A stretch of 59,496 nucleotides of DNA from Glaesserella parasuis (GCF_002015085.1 NZ_MUXW01000033.1:26864-86359); one strand, 5' to 3'. Positions 8,185 through 17,205 are shown, counted from the stretch's first letter. Made by a program: numbers and translations. Notes: generated from the sequence alone by a model not told the origin.

Positions 8185-8649
8185 TTGAAATCTTATTTTG
8201 AGCCGCAGATTTACTCGGTAATTCAGCCCAATTCAGCGATCCTGTTTTACCGAAAAATCCGTGAGGTCATCAGTTATGATTTAGCCCTTGAAGCAGATGA
8301 AGTATTTGACGGACAAATTGAGTTGGATGAAAGCTATTTTGGTGGACCTCGTAAAGGAAAACGAGGTCGTGGAGCAGCAGGAAAAGTGGCTGTTTTTGGG
8401 ATATTGAAACGGCAAGGAAAAGTATTTACTGTGGTCGTCAATGATACGAAGACAACAACGCTAATGCCTGTTATAGCAAGGAAAACCAAGCCTGACAGCT
8501 GGGGTTATACCGATACTTATCGTAGTTATGATGCCCTCGATGTGAGCGAATTTCACCACGAACGAATTAACCATTCGGAGCTGTTTACAGTGAAACAAAA
8601 TCACATCAACGGAATTGAAAATTTTGTCTACTATTCCCATATTAATTAA
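8185..8649 (+). pseudogene. IS1595-family transposase remnant (ISXO2-like DDE)
   Basis: The frame contains ALEADEVFDGQIELDESYFG, GPRKGKRGRGAAGKVAVFGI, SWGYTDTYRSYDALDVSEFH and HINGIENF, the DDE core of ISXO2/IS1595 transposases as found in Pasteurellaceae. It is damaged at both ends. The helix-turn-helix region is mostly missing; the motif A-A-D-L-L-G survives in the neighbouring frame near 8205-8225, so there is a frameshift there. At the 3' end the family sequence stops at IENF and a dispersed repeat (8621-8640) follows. It cannot be active. It is convergent with ilvC. Confidence 0.8.
8621..8640 (+). repeat. Dispersed repeat, copy 1 (ATTTTGTCTACTAT core)
   Basis: ATTTTGTCTACTATTCCCAT shares its core with copies near 21896, 28078, 31712, 59111 and 59171. 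This copy begins exactly where the transposase homology of the IS1595 remnant stops. Confidence 0.5.
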
Positions 8650-8658
8650 ACCAAACAC

Positions 8659-8691
8659 AAAAAGCCCACTATTTCCATAGCAGGCTTTTTT
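8659..8691 (-). terminator. Intrinsic terminator of ilvC
   Basis: AAAAAGCC (8659-8666) pairs with GGCTTTTT (8683-8690), and an inner ACTAT/ATAG stem extends it. On the minus strand the stem is followed by a U-rich tract. It is 12 bases past the ilvC stop. Confidence 0.75.
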
Positions 8692-8702
8692 ATCACTAAA
8701 AA

Positions 8703-10184
8703 TTAGTCACCAACAGCAATACGTTTCATATCTGTCATATAACCACGCAATTCTTGACCGATTAACTCAACCGGGTGGTTGCGGATGGCATCGTTAATAT
8801 CACGCAAGTAGACATTGTCAATTTCAACAGTTGGTGTTGGTTCGCCTAAATCGCCTTTTTGTAACATTGGGATTAATTTCTCAGCTAAGATTGGCGTTGC
8901 AACGTGTGAGAATAAGTAGTTACCGTATTCCGCAGTGTCTGAAATAACCACGTTCATTTCGTATAAACGTTTACGCGCTATAGTGTTTGCGATTAACGGA
9001 AGCTCGTGTAATGATTCATAGTATGCAGACTCTTCGTAGATACCGCTTGCAACCATTGCATCGAATGCCATTTCAACACCTGCTTTTACCATTGCAACCA
9101 TCACTACACCGTTATCAAAGTATTCTTGTTCAGAAATTTTGATACCGTCTGCTTTTGGTGAATTTTCGAAAGCCGTTTTGCCTGTTTCTTCACGCCATTT
9201 TAATAAGTTTGCATCGCCGTTTGCCCAGTCTGCCATCATAGTTGATGAGAACTCACCGCTGATGATGTCATCCATATGTTTTAAATATAAGAAGTTTAAC
9301 TGTTCTTTGATTTCTTCCGCTAATTCAAAGGCACGGATTTTCGCTGAGTTAGAAAGACGATCCATCATTAATGTGATACCGCCTTGTTTTAACGCTTCGG
9401 TAATGGTTTCCCAGCCGTATTGAATTAATTTGCTTGCATATGCCGGATCTTTACCGTCCGCCACTAATTTGTCGTAGCACACGATAGAACCTGCTTGCAA
9501 CATACCGCAAAGGATTGTTTGCTCACCCATTAAGTCAGATTTCACTTCTGCTACGAATGAAGACTCTAACACGCCTGCACGGTCGCCACCTGTCGCACTT
9601 GCCCACGCTTTTGCAATCGCCATACCTTCGCCTTTCGGGTCATTTTCAGGGTGAACTGCGATTAATGTAGGCACACCGAAACCACGTTTATATTCTTCAC
9701 GCACTTCTGTACCTGGGCATTTTGGTGCCGTCATCACAACGGTGATGTCTTTACGAATTTGCTCACCTTCTTCAACAATGTTGAAACCGTGTGAATAACC
9801 GAATGCTGCGCCTTGTTTCATTAACGGCATCACATCTGCCACCACTTTAGAGTGTTGTTTATCTGGGGTTAAGTTAATCACTAAATCTGCCGTTGGGATT
9901 AACTCTTGGTATGTGCCAACTTTAAAACCATTTTCAGACGCACGAGTGAATGATGCACGTTTTTCTACGATTGCTTCTGCACGCAATGCATAAGCAATAT
10001 CTAAACCAGAATCACGCATATTTAAACCTTGGTTTAAACCTTGCGCACCACAACCTACGATCACGATTTTTTTGCCTTTTAAGAAGTTGCAACCGTCCGC
10101 GAACTCGCTGCGATCCATAAAACGACAACGACCTAATTGGTCAAGTTTTTCACGTAAGTTTAATGTGTTGAAATAGTTAGCCAT
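8703..10184 (-). CDS. ilvC: Ketol-acid reductoisomerase (NADP+), long class II form
   Basis: Second step of branched-chain amino acid synthesis: Mg- and NADPH-dependent isomeroreduction of acetolactate or acetohydroxybutyrate. At 493 residues it is the long, E. coli-like form with a duplicated knotted domain. The Rossmann loop IVGCGAQGLNQGLNM lies near 42-56. It carries its own promoter at 10256-10287 and an inverted repeat that looks like an IlvY-type operator, but no ilvY gene adjoins. The rest of the ilv pathway is not in the window. Confidence 0.97.
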   Translation of the reverse strand: MANYFNTLNLREKLDQLGRCRFMDRSEFADGCNFLKGKKIVIVGCGAQGLNQGLNMRDSGLDIAYALRAEAIVEKRASFTRASENGFKVGTYQELIPTADLVINLTPDKQHSKVVADVMPLMKQGAAFGYSHGFNIVEEGEQIRKDITVVMTAPKCPGTEVREEYKRGFGVPTLIAVHPENDPKGEGMAIAKAWASATGGDRAGVLESSFVAEVKSDLMGEQTILCGMLQAGSIVCYDKLVADGKDPAYASKLIQYGWETITEALKQGGITLMMDRLSNSAKIRAFELAEEIKEQLNFLYLKHMDDIISGEFSSTMMADWANGDANLLKWREETGKTAFENSPKADGIKISEQEYFDNGVVMVAMVKAGVEMAFDAMVASGIYEESAYYESLHELPLIANTIARKRLYEMNVVISDTAEYGNYLFSHVATPILAEKLIPMLQKGDLGEPTPTVEIDNVYLRDINDAIRNHPVELIGQELRGYMTDMKRIAVGD

Positions 10185-10255
10185 AATAAAAATCCTGTGT
10201 TGTTAATGTTGAATGTTTGATGTTGTGTTTACATACTGTAATTATTATGGCGAGA

Positions 10256-10287
10256 ATTATACGGATTTTGATGATTGCGTAAATTGA
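10256..10287 (-). promoter_or_regulatory. Probable ilvC promoter
   Basis: On the minus strand a perfect TATAAT (plus-strand 10256-10261) is preceded, after a 17-base spacer, by TTTACG, which lies inside the proximal arm of the inverted repeat at 10274-10287. A weak -35 overlapped by an operator fits an activated promoter. The predicted leader is about 65 nt. Confidence 0.6.
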
Positions 10288-10321
10288 TATTATTAGGATT
10301 TGTTATTTCAATTTACGCAAT
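10274..10321. promoter_or_regulatory. Perfect 14-bp inverted repeat upstream of ilvC, IlvY-like operator
   Basis: ATTGCGTAAATTGA (10274-10287) and TCAATTTACGCAAT (10308-10321) are exact reverse complements with centres 34 bp apart. E. coli IlvY, a LysR-type activator, binds tandem palindromic sites at the ilvY-ilvC promoter; the spacing and position over the -35 are consistent with that. Assignment to IlvY is inferred. Confidence 0.5.
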
Positions 10322-10332
10322 TACATTTTTGT

Positions 10333-10836
10333 TTATAAGGTAAGTTTACTTAATACAAAATCAGTGTCCTTGTCGCCTCTATCTGATAAGTTCACCAATA
10401 ATCGCTTATCGCTTCCTAGTTCCTTGACTCGACGTAACGTATAAGCCACAGCGTGAGCACTCTCTAAAGCAGGGATAATACCTTCTTGGCGTGAAAGGCT
10501 GAGGAATGCTTCTAAACATTCTTGATCGGTTGCTGTTTCATAGCGTCCTCGCCCAACATCTTTTAAATAACAGTGTTGAGGTCCGACACCTGGATAGTCT
10601 AAGCCTGAAGCAATAGAGTGAACGGCTGATGGTGTGCCATCTTCTTCTTGCAAGTAATAGCAGTTAAAGCCTTGCATTTGACCGAATTTTCCTTTTGTCA
10701 TTGTAGCTGCGTGTCGCCCAGCCTTATCCAAGCCTTCCCCTGCTGGCTCCACTCCAACTAGTGCGACAGAGGGCTCATCAATAAATGCGTTAAATAAACC
10801 TAAAGCATTAGAACCTCCACCTACACAAGCGATAGG
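10333..10836 (-). pseudogene. trpB: Tryptophan synthase beta chain, 3' fragment
   Basis: From 10836 the frame reads PIACVGGGSNALGLFNAFID, then VEPAGEGLDK, SGLDYPGVGPQHCYLKDVGR and EGIIPALESAHAVAY to the C-terminus. This corresponds to about residue 228 onward of E. coli TrpB (397 aa). GGGSN, the PLP-phosphate loop, is present, but the half carrying the PLP-lysine is missing. Upstream the similarity ends abruptly and no start exists. No other trp gene is nearby. This is a dead stump, possibly left by a recombination that also removed a regulator gene next to ilvC. Confidence 0.85.
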
Positions 10837-10883
10837 TTTTAGAGTTATTTTTACAAATTTTTGCTGTAAAACGACCGCTTGCT

Positions 10884-10912
10884 TTGCTGATTGGCAATGA
10901 ATCCGTTATAAT
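10884..10912 (+). promoter_or_regulatory. Probable ppa promoter
   Basis: TTGCTG at 10884-10889 and a perfect TATAAT at 10907-10912 are separated by 17 bases, 42 bases upstream of the ppa ATG. A ribosome site, AGAAGGAA, follows at about 10941. Confidence 0.6.
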
Positions 10913-10953
10913 CTTGCCAATTTTTCACCCTTATTTAATAGAAGGAAACCAAA

Positions 10954-11481
10954 ATGGGCTTAGAAAATGTACCTGCTGGTAAAGAGTTACCAGATGATAT
11001 TTATGTTGTAATTGAAATTCCTGCAAATTCAGATCCAATCAAATATGAAGTGGATAAAGAAAGTGGTGCAATTTTCGTGGATCGTTTTATGGCAACAGCA
11101 ATGTTCTATCCTGCGAACTACGGTTATGTAAACCATACCCTTTCTTCTGATGGCGATCCTGTGGACGTATTAGTTCCAACGCCATACCCGCTTCAACCAG
11201 GTTCAGTGATTCGTTGCCGTCCAGTTGGCGTGTTAAAAATGACTGACGAAGCAGGTGGCGATGCGAAAGTAGTTGCAGTTCCACACAGCAAATTAACTAA
11301 AGAGTACGATCACATTAAAGATGTAGGCGACTTACCAGCATTATTAAAAGCACAAATCCAACACTTCTTCGAAAGCTACAAAGCATTAGAAGCAGGCAAA
11401 TGGGTGAAAGTTGAAGGTTGGGGCGATGTGAATGAAGCTCGTCAAGAGATCTTAGAGTCTTTCGAACGTGCGAAAAAATAA
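10954..11481 (+). CDS. ppa: Inorganic pyrophosphatase (family I)
   Basis: Hydrolyses pyrophosphate released by nucleic acid, protein and lipid synthesis; a cytoplasmic hexamer in relatives. The 175 residues match E. coli Ppa length. The metal-binding signature near 66-72 is DGDPVDV, preceded by the YPANYGYVNHTLS block, and KALEAGKWVKVEGW near the C-terminus carries the conserved lysine. A clear promoter precedes it and a strong terminator follows at 11502, so it is a single-gene unit. Confidence 0.97.
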   Translation: MGLENVPAGKELPDDIYVVIEIPANSDPIKYEVDKESGAIFVDRFMATAMFYPANYGYVNHTLSSDGDPVDVLVPTPYPLQPGSVIRCRPVGVLKMTDEAGGDAKVVAVPHSKLTKEYDHIKDVGDLPALLKAQIQHFFESYKALEAGKWVKVEGWGDVNEARQEILESFERAKK

Positions 11482-11501
11482 TTAAACTATTAACCGAATA
11501 T

Positions 11502-11531
11502 AATGCCAAAGTAAACGCTTTGGCATTTTTT
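11502..11531 (+). terminator. Intrinsic terminator of ppa
   Basis: AATGCCAAAG (11502-11511) pairs perfectly with CTTTGGCATT (11518-11527), with a 6-base loop and a following T-run. Confidence 0.9.
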
Positions 11532-11547
11532 ATGATAGGAATTAAGT

Positions 11548-12303
11548 ATGAAATTTTTCAAGAATCTTAGCGTTATAGCAATTTGTTCACTACTTTTAAC
11601 CGCTTGTGTTAGCACAGCCCAAATTAATCAAGAAGCAGAAAGTAATTATGCTAAAGTGAAGCAGGAAGCAAGAGCAAAAAGTATGTTAGATACTAGCTCA
11701 ACGACAGCTCATCGCATTCATTCGGTTTTCAATAAGATGAAGCTTTATGCGGAACGAGCAAATAAAACAGGTGTGCCGTTTCAATGGGAAATCATTGTGC
11801 TGAAATTAAGTGAATTGAATGCTTGGGCGATGCCTGGTGGAAAAATGGCATTCTACACAGGGCTGGTGGATAAGTTGAATTTATCTGATGACGAGATTGC
11901 GGTTGTGATGGGACATGAAATGGCTCACGCTTTGCAAGAACATGGCAAATCAGATCGTACTGTTAGCGCAGTGACAGGTATTGTTGGTGTACTTGCTGAT
12001 GTTGCAGTGACCGCAACAACAGGGGTAGATACAGAGGGTCTGCTCAGTGCAGGGGTGGATTTAGTTGCCAATAAACCCTTCTCTCGTAGTCAAGAAACAG
12101 AAGCCGATGAAGTCGGTTTGATGTTAATGGCAGAGTCAGGTTATAACCCCGAAGCAGCACCAAATGTGTGGGTGAAAATGAGCCAAGCGAACGGCAGTTC
12201 AGGTTTGTCTATTTTTTCTACTCACCCGTCAAACGAAGATCGCCAAGCGAATTTAGCACGTTTAGTGCCTAAGGCTAAGGAAATTTATAATCGGAAAAAA
12301 TAA
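11548..12303 (+). CDS. M48-family metalloprotease lipoprotein (LoiP/YcaL-like)
   Basis: A 251-residue periplasmic, membrane-anchored zinc protease. The signal ends in the lipobox LLTAC, with the acylated Cys near residue 20. The zinc motif HEMAHALQEH lies near 127-136, and the third ligand and downstream helix are in ETEADEVGLML near 182-192. E. coli relatives (LoiP, YcaL, BepA) take part in outer-membrane quality control; this protein lacks the TPR domain of BepA and has LoiP-like size. Its promoter must lie in the short gap after the ppa terminator, and it converges on mscS. Confidence 0.9.
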   Translation: MKFFKNLSVIAICSLLLTACVSTAQINQEAESNYAKVKQEARAKSMLDTSSTTAHRIHSVFNKMKLYAERANKTGVPFQWEIIVLKLSELNAWAMPGGKMAFYTGLVDKLNLSDDEIAVVMGHEMAHALQEHGKSDRTVSAVTGIVGVLADVAVTATTGVDTEGLLSAGVDLVANKPFSRSQETEADEVGLMLMAESGYNPEAAPNVWVKMSQANGSSGLSIFSTHPSNEDRQANLARLVPKAKEIYNRKK

Positions 12304-12332
12304 TACCTAAATAACCTGAAAAATTCTATGAG

Positions 12333-12354
12333 CCCCACTATAAATAGCGGGGAA
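12333..12354. terminator. Hairpin between convergent M48 protease gene and mscS
   Basis: CCCCACTA faces TAGCGGGG around a short AT loop, with one mismatch. It lies in the gap between convergent stops. It has no long T-run on either side, so its strength is uncertain. Confidence 0.4.
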
Positions 12355-12419
12355 CTCACAAAATAATATTCTATTTATGGAAAACAGAATATATTTTTTC
12401 CCCTAATTATTAGGATTCA

Positions 12420-13331
12420 CTATTTAGTAAAGGTTACCGAGGTCTGCTCAGGCAAATGTAAATCTAACTGATTATACGGAATCGAAATCCCAGCCTTATC
12501 AAAGCCAATTTTTACTTTTTCCAAAATCGCAAATTGTGTAGTTGAATAGTTATTCGTCTGTACCCACGGACGCACAAATAACTGCACACTGCTTGCCGCT
12601 AAGTTACCGACTGCAATGGTAGGCTCTGGATAGTGTAAAACATTTTCATCTTCAAACAGAATTTGAGCAATAATCTCTTTAGCTTTCTCAATATCGGACT
12701 CATAGCTAATATCGAAAATGAAGTCGATGCGACGAGTTTCATTGCGGGAGTAGTTGGTGATACTGTCGGCAAATACTTTACCGTTTGGGATCAACACCGT
12801 TTTATTATCGACCGTTCTTAGCTCCAACATCAAAATCCCCATTTGCTCAACTTTGCCTGATTTACCACCAGCTTCAATAAAATCGCCTTTGTTAAATGGT
12901 TTAAAGATTAATAGCATTACCCCAGCAGCAAAGTTTTGTAATGAGTTTTGCAAGGCTAAACCAATGGCTAAACCAGCCGCACCTATCAATGCCACTAACG
13001 AACTCGTATTAATGCCTAATTGTGAAAGTGAGGCAATCACTGTAATCAGCAAAAACAGAAAATAAGCGATAGATCGAACAAAACCTTGTAGCATTTCATC
13101 TTTGCTTGATGCTAATACCGCTTTGCCGATAAGGGTACTGATAGCCCTTGCCAAATAACGCCCGATAACAAAAATCGCAATTGCAATTAACAATTTAGTG
13201 CCATAGGGAATAATCCAATTTTCCAGGAGTTGTTGAAGTTCAAGATTTTTTACATCAGTAATAATCTCTTTCGCTTCAGGGGGTAAAGTGATTTCAGGTA
13301 TGATTTCTTTTGTTTTTTCTGTGGTACTCAT
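12420..13331 (-). CDS. mscS: Small-conductance mechanosensitive channel MscS
   Basis: Homoheptameric inner-membrane channel that opens under membrane tension during hypo-osmotic shock. The 303 residues carry a short cytoplasmic N-terminus, membrane segments near 45-65, 80-105 and the pore helix with glycine/alanine packing (LVALIGAAGLAIGLALQNSL) near 113-132, then the beta domain and the C-terminal alpha/beta vestibule (V-D-N-K-T-V-L-I-P-N-G). Slightly longer than E. coli MscS (286) because of the N-terminus. It is divergent from rluC. Confidence 0.94.
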   Translation of the reverse strand: MSTTEKTKEIIPEITLPPEAKEIITDVKNLELQQLLENWIIPYGTKLLIAIAIFVIGRYLARAISTLIGKAVLASSKDEMLQGFVRSIAYFLFLLITVIASLSQLGINTSSLVALIGAAGLAIGLALQNSLQNFAAGVMLLIFKPFNKGDFIEAGGKSGKVEQMGILMLELRTVDNKTVLIPNGKVFADSITNYSRNETRRIDFIFDISYESDIEKAKEIIAQILFEDENVLHYPEPTIAVGNLAASSVQLFVRPWVQTNNYSTTQFAILEKVKIGFDKAGISIPYNQLDLHLPEQTSVTFTK

Positions 13332-13420
13332 TATGTTCTCCTATATCAATTTCAGCCTATTCTAACACGAGACAGAATTTGTGATAAAATCCAATTCATT
13401 TTTCCTTTCTTTATATCAAA

Positions 13421-14380
13421 ATGACAACAGAAAAAGTAATTAGTGCCAGCGTTCAATTTTTTACGATCAGTGATGATGAAGCTGGGCAACGTTTGGATAA
13501 CTTTTTACTCGCCAAGCTCAAAGGCGTGCCAAAAAGCCTGATTTACCGTATTGTGCGTAAAGGCGAAGTGAGAGTAAACAAAGGACGGATTAAACCCGAA
13601 TATAAGTTGCAAGCGGACGATATTGTGCGAGTTCCGCCTGTGCGTGTGGCAGAAAAAAATGAAGCACCGATTTCGACCAAACTCAACAAAGTTGCAGAGC
13701 TTGAACATCAAATTCTTTATGAAGATGAAGTGATGTTAGTGATTAACAAACCGTCAGGCATTGCCGTCCACGGTGGTAGCGGTTTGAGCTTCGGTGTGAT
13801 TGAAGCCTTACGAGCGTTACGCCCACAAGCCCGTTTTTTAGAGCTAGTTCACCGTATCGACCGAGATACATCGGGGCTGTTGTTAGTAGCGAAAAAACGT
13901 TCCGCATTGCGTAGTTTGCACGAACAGTTGCGTGAAAAAGTGGTACAGAAAGATTATCTCGCGCTCGTGCGTGGGCAGTGGCAATCGCACGTTAAAGTGA
14001 TTAAAGCACCACTATTGAAAAACGAATTAGCCAGTGGTGAACGTATTGTACGAGTAAGTGAAGAAGGCAAACCGTCCGAGACCCGATTTGTAATTGAAGA
14101 ACGTTATCCGATAGCGACCTTAGTCAAGGCTTCGCCTGTGACAGGTAGAACGCACCAAATTCGTGTACATACTCAATACGCAGGACACCCAATTGCCCTT
14201 GATGATAAATACGGCGACCGTGAATTTGACCAAAAAATGCAACAAGCGGGTTTAAACCGTTTATTTTTACACGCCCATTCTATTCGATTTGTTCACCCTA
14301 AAACGGGCGAAGAAATGGTCGTGACAGCACCGTTGGATAAACAACTAAAAGCCGTGTTGGCGAAGTTGAGAGTAAAATAA
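13421..14380 (+). CDS. rluC: 23S rRNA pseudouridine(955/2504/2580) synthase RluC
   Basis: Converts uridines 955, 2504 and 2580 of 23S rRNA to pseudouridine. The 319-residue protein has an S4-like RNA-binding domain near 17-80 (LDNFLLAKLKGVPKSLIYRI) and an RluA-type catalytic domain with HRIDRDTSGLLLVAK at ~144, where the Asp of H-R-I-D is catalytic, plus the GRTHQIRVH substrate motif near 242. The C-terminal F-x-H-P-K-T-G block is present. RluC rather than RluD is supported by the K-x-R-S-A-L-R-x-L-H sequence following the active site. Confidence 0.92.
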   Translation: MTTEKVISASVQFFTISDDEAGQRLDNFLLAKLKGVPKSLIYRIVRKGEVRVNKGRIKPEYKLQADDIVRVPPVRVAEKNEAPISTKLNKVAELEHQILYEDEVMLVINKPSGIAVHGGSGLSFGVIEALRALRPQARFLELVHRIDRDTSGLLLVAKKRSALRSLHEQLREKVVQKDYLALVRGQWQSHVKVIKAPLLKNELASGERIVRVSEEGKPSETRFVIEERYPIATLVKASPVTGRTHQIRVHTQYAGHPIALDDKYGDREFDQKMQQAGLNRLFLHAHSIRFVHPKTGEEMVVTAPLDKQLKAVLAKLRVK

Positions 14381-14449
14381 TCTAATCAACCTCACTACTA
14401 CATCCATAGATAGTGAGGTCTATTAAAAAATTTATAGTCTAACCCGTTT

Positions 14450-15532
14450 TTATTTACCTTTTTTTAAAAACTCCACCCCAGTATCAGGGAAGTCAGTAAA
14501 TACACCTGTTGCACCAGCTTTGTTGAGTAGGGCATCATACATTTCATCAATGTTGGTGAAGAACTCAGGTAGTGCGTCTTTGCGTACTGTGTACGGGTGA
14601 AGTTCCATCTTATATTGGGCTAACTCTTTAACTAATGGAGTGTAAACAATGTTGCCTACTTTTGATTTCTCTTTGTCGATCAACATATACCAACCTGGTC
14701 CAACACCGTCTGCGTATTTCGCTACTTCTGCCATCGCACCTGGTTTAAACATCCAGTCGTAGTTGTAATTTACCCATTTACCTGATTTGTCTTTTTCTTC
14801 CGTTTCGTGCCAGTCAGTGTAAGCCACTAATTGTACAAGTTTTACGTCCATACCAAGTTTTGGTAACAATTCAGTTTTGATACGTTTTAACTCGTTGAAG
14901 TCAAAGGTTTGTAGATAAACAAGGTCTGATTTTTGGTCATAACCGTATTTTTTCAACACTTTTAAAGTTTCCAGTGCAATATCTTTACCTTCTTGGTGGT
15001 GTAACCAAGGGGCTTTGATTTCAGGGTAGATGCCGATTTTTTTGCCGGTGGATTTTTCTAAGCCTTGGATAAATTCAATTTCGTCTTCAAAGGTGTGAAT
15101 TTTGAAATCAGATTTCCACATTGGGAAGCGGTTTGGGTAGACTTGAACTTGTTTGCCATCTTCTACTTTGAAGTTTTCGGTCATTTCAAGGGTTTGGATT
15201 TCTTTTAACGTGAAATCCGCCACATAATAACGCCCATCTTTTCTCGCACGATTTGGGAATTTTTTCGCGACATCGGTTAAACCATCAAGGAAATGGTCGT
15301 GAATAACTACGAGGCGATTATCTTTGGTCATTGCAAGATCTTGCTCTAAATAATCCGCTTGTTGCCCAAAGGCAAGAGCTTTACTCTCTAAAGTATGTTC
15401 TGGTAAATAACCACTTGCACCACGGTGAGCGATAATTAATTTATCTGATTGTGTTGCGACTGGGGTTGATGTTGAGCAACCTGCTAATACTGCTGTTGCG
15501 ACTAAACCTAATGCAAATTTTGTGAGTTTCAT
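14450..15532 (-). CDS. glpQ: Glycerophosphodiester phosphodiesterase GlpQ, lipoprotein form
   Basis: Hydrolyses glycerophosphodiesters such as glycerophosphocholine to glycerol-3-phosphate plus an alcohol. The 360-residue protein has a lipoprotein signal with lipobox VLAGC (Cys19), unlike the soluble periplasmic E. coli GlpQ but like H. influenzae protein D, a surface lipoprotein that yields choline for lipopolysaccharide decoration. Catalytic motif HRGASGYLPEHT at 36-47 and H-D-H-F-L-D-G-L near 75 fit the GDPD TIM barrel. It lies directly downstream of glpT. Confidence 0.93.
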   Translation of the reverse strand: MKLTKFALGLVATAVLAGCSTSTPVATQSDKLIIAHRGASGYLPEHTLESKALAFGQQADYLEQDLAMTKDNRLVVIHDHFLDGLTDVAKKFPNRARKDGRYYVADFTLKEIQTLEMTENFKVEDGKQVQVYPNRFPMWKSDFKIHTFEDEIEFIQGLEKSTGKKIGIYPEIKAPWLHHQEGKDIALETLKVLKKYGYDQKSDLVYLQTFDFNELKRIKTELLPKLGMDVKLVQLVAYTDWHETEEKDKSGKWVNYNYDWMFKPGAMAEVAKYADGVGPGWYMLIDKEKSKVGNIVYTPLVKELAQYKMELHPYTVRKDALPEFFTNIDEMYDALLNKAGATGVFTDFPDTGVEFLKKGK

Positions 15533-15559
15533 ACTGTTTTCCTCTTTTTGTAGATATAA

Positions 15560-15587
15560 AAAAGGAAGACCAAAATGTCTTCCTTTT
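15560..15587. terminator. Hairpin between glpT and glpQ
   Basis: AAAAGGAAGAC (15560-15570) pairs perfectly with GTCTTCCTTTT (15577-15587) around CAAAAT. The A- and T-ends make it terminator-like on both strands. It lies after the glpT stop and 28 bases before the glpQ start codon, so it may lower read-through into glpQ. Confidence 0.65.
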
Positions 15588-15596
15588 AATCATTAA

Positions 15597-17042
15597 TTAT
15601 TTACCATAGCTATCTTCTAATTTCGCTTTATGTTTGCCTTCTTCAAGCATTGTGATGAACATTAACAATACTGCTAATACGCCACCTGCGATCATTACAT
15701 AGAAGCCACCGTCCCAGCCGTAGTACTCTGCTGCCCAACCAACCACTGCTGATGCAGATACTGTACCACCTAAGTAACCAAATAAGCCTGTGAAACCTGC
15801 TGCTGTACCTGCTGCTTTTTTCGGTGCAAGTTCAAGAGCGTGTAAGCCGATTAACATTACTGGTCCGTAGATTAAGAAGCCGATTGTGGTCATTAAGATG
15901 AAGTCCATTAATTGATATGGGTTTTCATACCATCCTTTGCCTGCGTATTGTGCAAGTTCTGCTTCTGGTGTTGCTGGGTTCATCCATAATGCAACTACTG
16001 CTGCTGTGGTAAGGATCATAAAGATGAAGCCTGTTAAACCACGTTTACCTTTGAATAGTTTGTCAGATACCCAACCACAGAGTAATGTACCTGGGATTGC
16101 TGCTAATTCATAGATGGTATATGCCCACGCGGTACCTTTGATGTTGAAGTGTTTTACTTCGCCAAGGTAAACCGGTGACCATTTCAATACGCCATAGCGG
16201 ATTAAGTAAACGAATACGTTAGCGATTGCGATGTACCATAACAATTTATTTTTTAACACATAAGTCACTAAGATTTCTTTCGCGGTTAAGTCGTGTTCGT
16301 AGGTTTTTTCGTTATAGTCATCTGGGTAGTCATTACGCCATTTTTCAACTGGTGGTAAGCCACAAGATTGCGGAGTATCGCGCATCACTAAATAGATTGG
16401 AATTGCAGCCACCATTGCAGCAATACCTGGATAGTACAACGCTTGTTGCCATACGTCTTTAGCAGTTGCTTCTACGCCGTAGTTGATGAAGTAGATTGCA
16501 CTTGCAAGTAACACCATCGCACCTGGTACCATACCCCCTAAGTTGTGCGCACAGTTCCAGATAGATACGATGGTTCCACGTTCTGATTTAGACCACCAGT
16601 GAACCATTGTACGTCCGCACGGAGGCTAACCCATACCTTGGAACCAACCGTTTAGGAAGATCATTACCCACATTACTAAAATGCCTGAAGTTGCCCAAGG
16701 CATTAAGCCCATCATTGTCATACAAAGACCAGAGAGTAACAAACCAAACGGTAAGAATACGCGTGGGTTTGAACGGTCTGAAATGGTTGCCATAAAGAAT
16801 TTAGACAAACCGTAAGCTAAACCTGCTGCTGTACCGATCACACCAAGTTCTGCTTTTGTGTACATTCCTGCTTCGATTAAACCTTTTTGAGCTAAATCGA
16901 AATTCGCACGAACGAAATAATATGCTGCGTAACCAAAGAAGATCCCTGCAAACACTTGCCAACGTAAGCGGTTATAAGTGGAATCTATCTTCTCTTTTGG
17001 TAGCTCCGGGATATGCGGAGCGGGTTTAAAAGGACCAAACAT
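15597..17042 (-). pseudogene. glpT: Glycerol-3-phosphate transporter GlpT interrupted by an amber codon
   Basis: Major-facilitator antiporter exchanging external glycerol-3-phosphate for phosphate. The true start is the ATG at 17042 (MFGPFKPAPHIPELP) with GGAGG 6 bases upstream. From there one uninterrupted frame of 481 codons runs to 15597 except for TAG at 16626-16628. The context is G-M-G-stop-P-P-C-G-R-T-M; relatives have W here, so TGG has become TAG by one base. Every other part is well conserved, including YAAYYFVRANFDLAQ and FLIYGPVMLIGLHALELAPK. The truncated product would have ~138 residues and cannot transport unless the amber codon is suppressed. The loss looks recent. Confidence 0.9.
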
Positions 17043-17164
17043 AGAGCCTCCAACAATAAAGTTTATAGACAAATAAGGTCTGCTTTGTTTGTAAACATAT
17101 CCAGACCTTGACGTTGTTCATAATATCCCTTTTTTGAAAATTAAAAAGAAGTATTTCTTCATTT

Positions 17165-17180
17165 TGTGAGCTATTTCACA
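17165..17180. promoter_or_regulatory. CRP-like site 1 between glpT and glpA
   Basis: TGTGAGCTATTTCACA matches the CRP consensus TGTGAN6TCACA exactly in both half-sites. It lies in the divergent glpT/glpA control region, where catabolite activation is expected. Confidence 0.85.
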
Positions 17181-17205
17181 AAACTTGCTCAGCAATTTGG
17201 ATAAA

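Noticed and set aside
16607..17072. Two separate transporter genes (336 and 148 residues)
   Set aside because: They are one GlpT frame split by TAG; the frame does not shift and the sequence across the stop matches GlpT.
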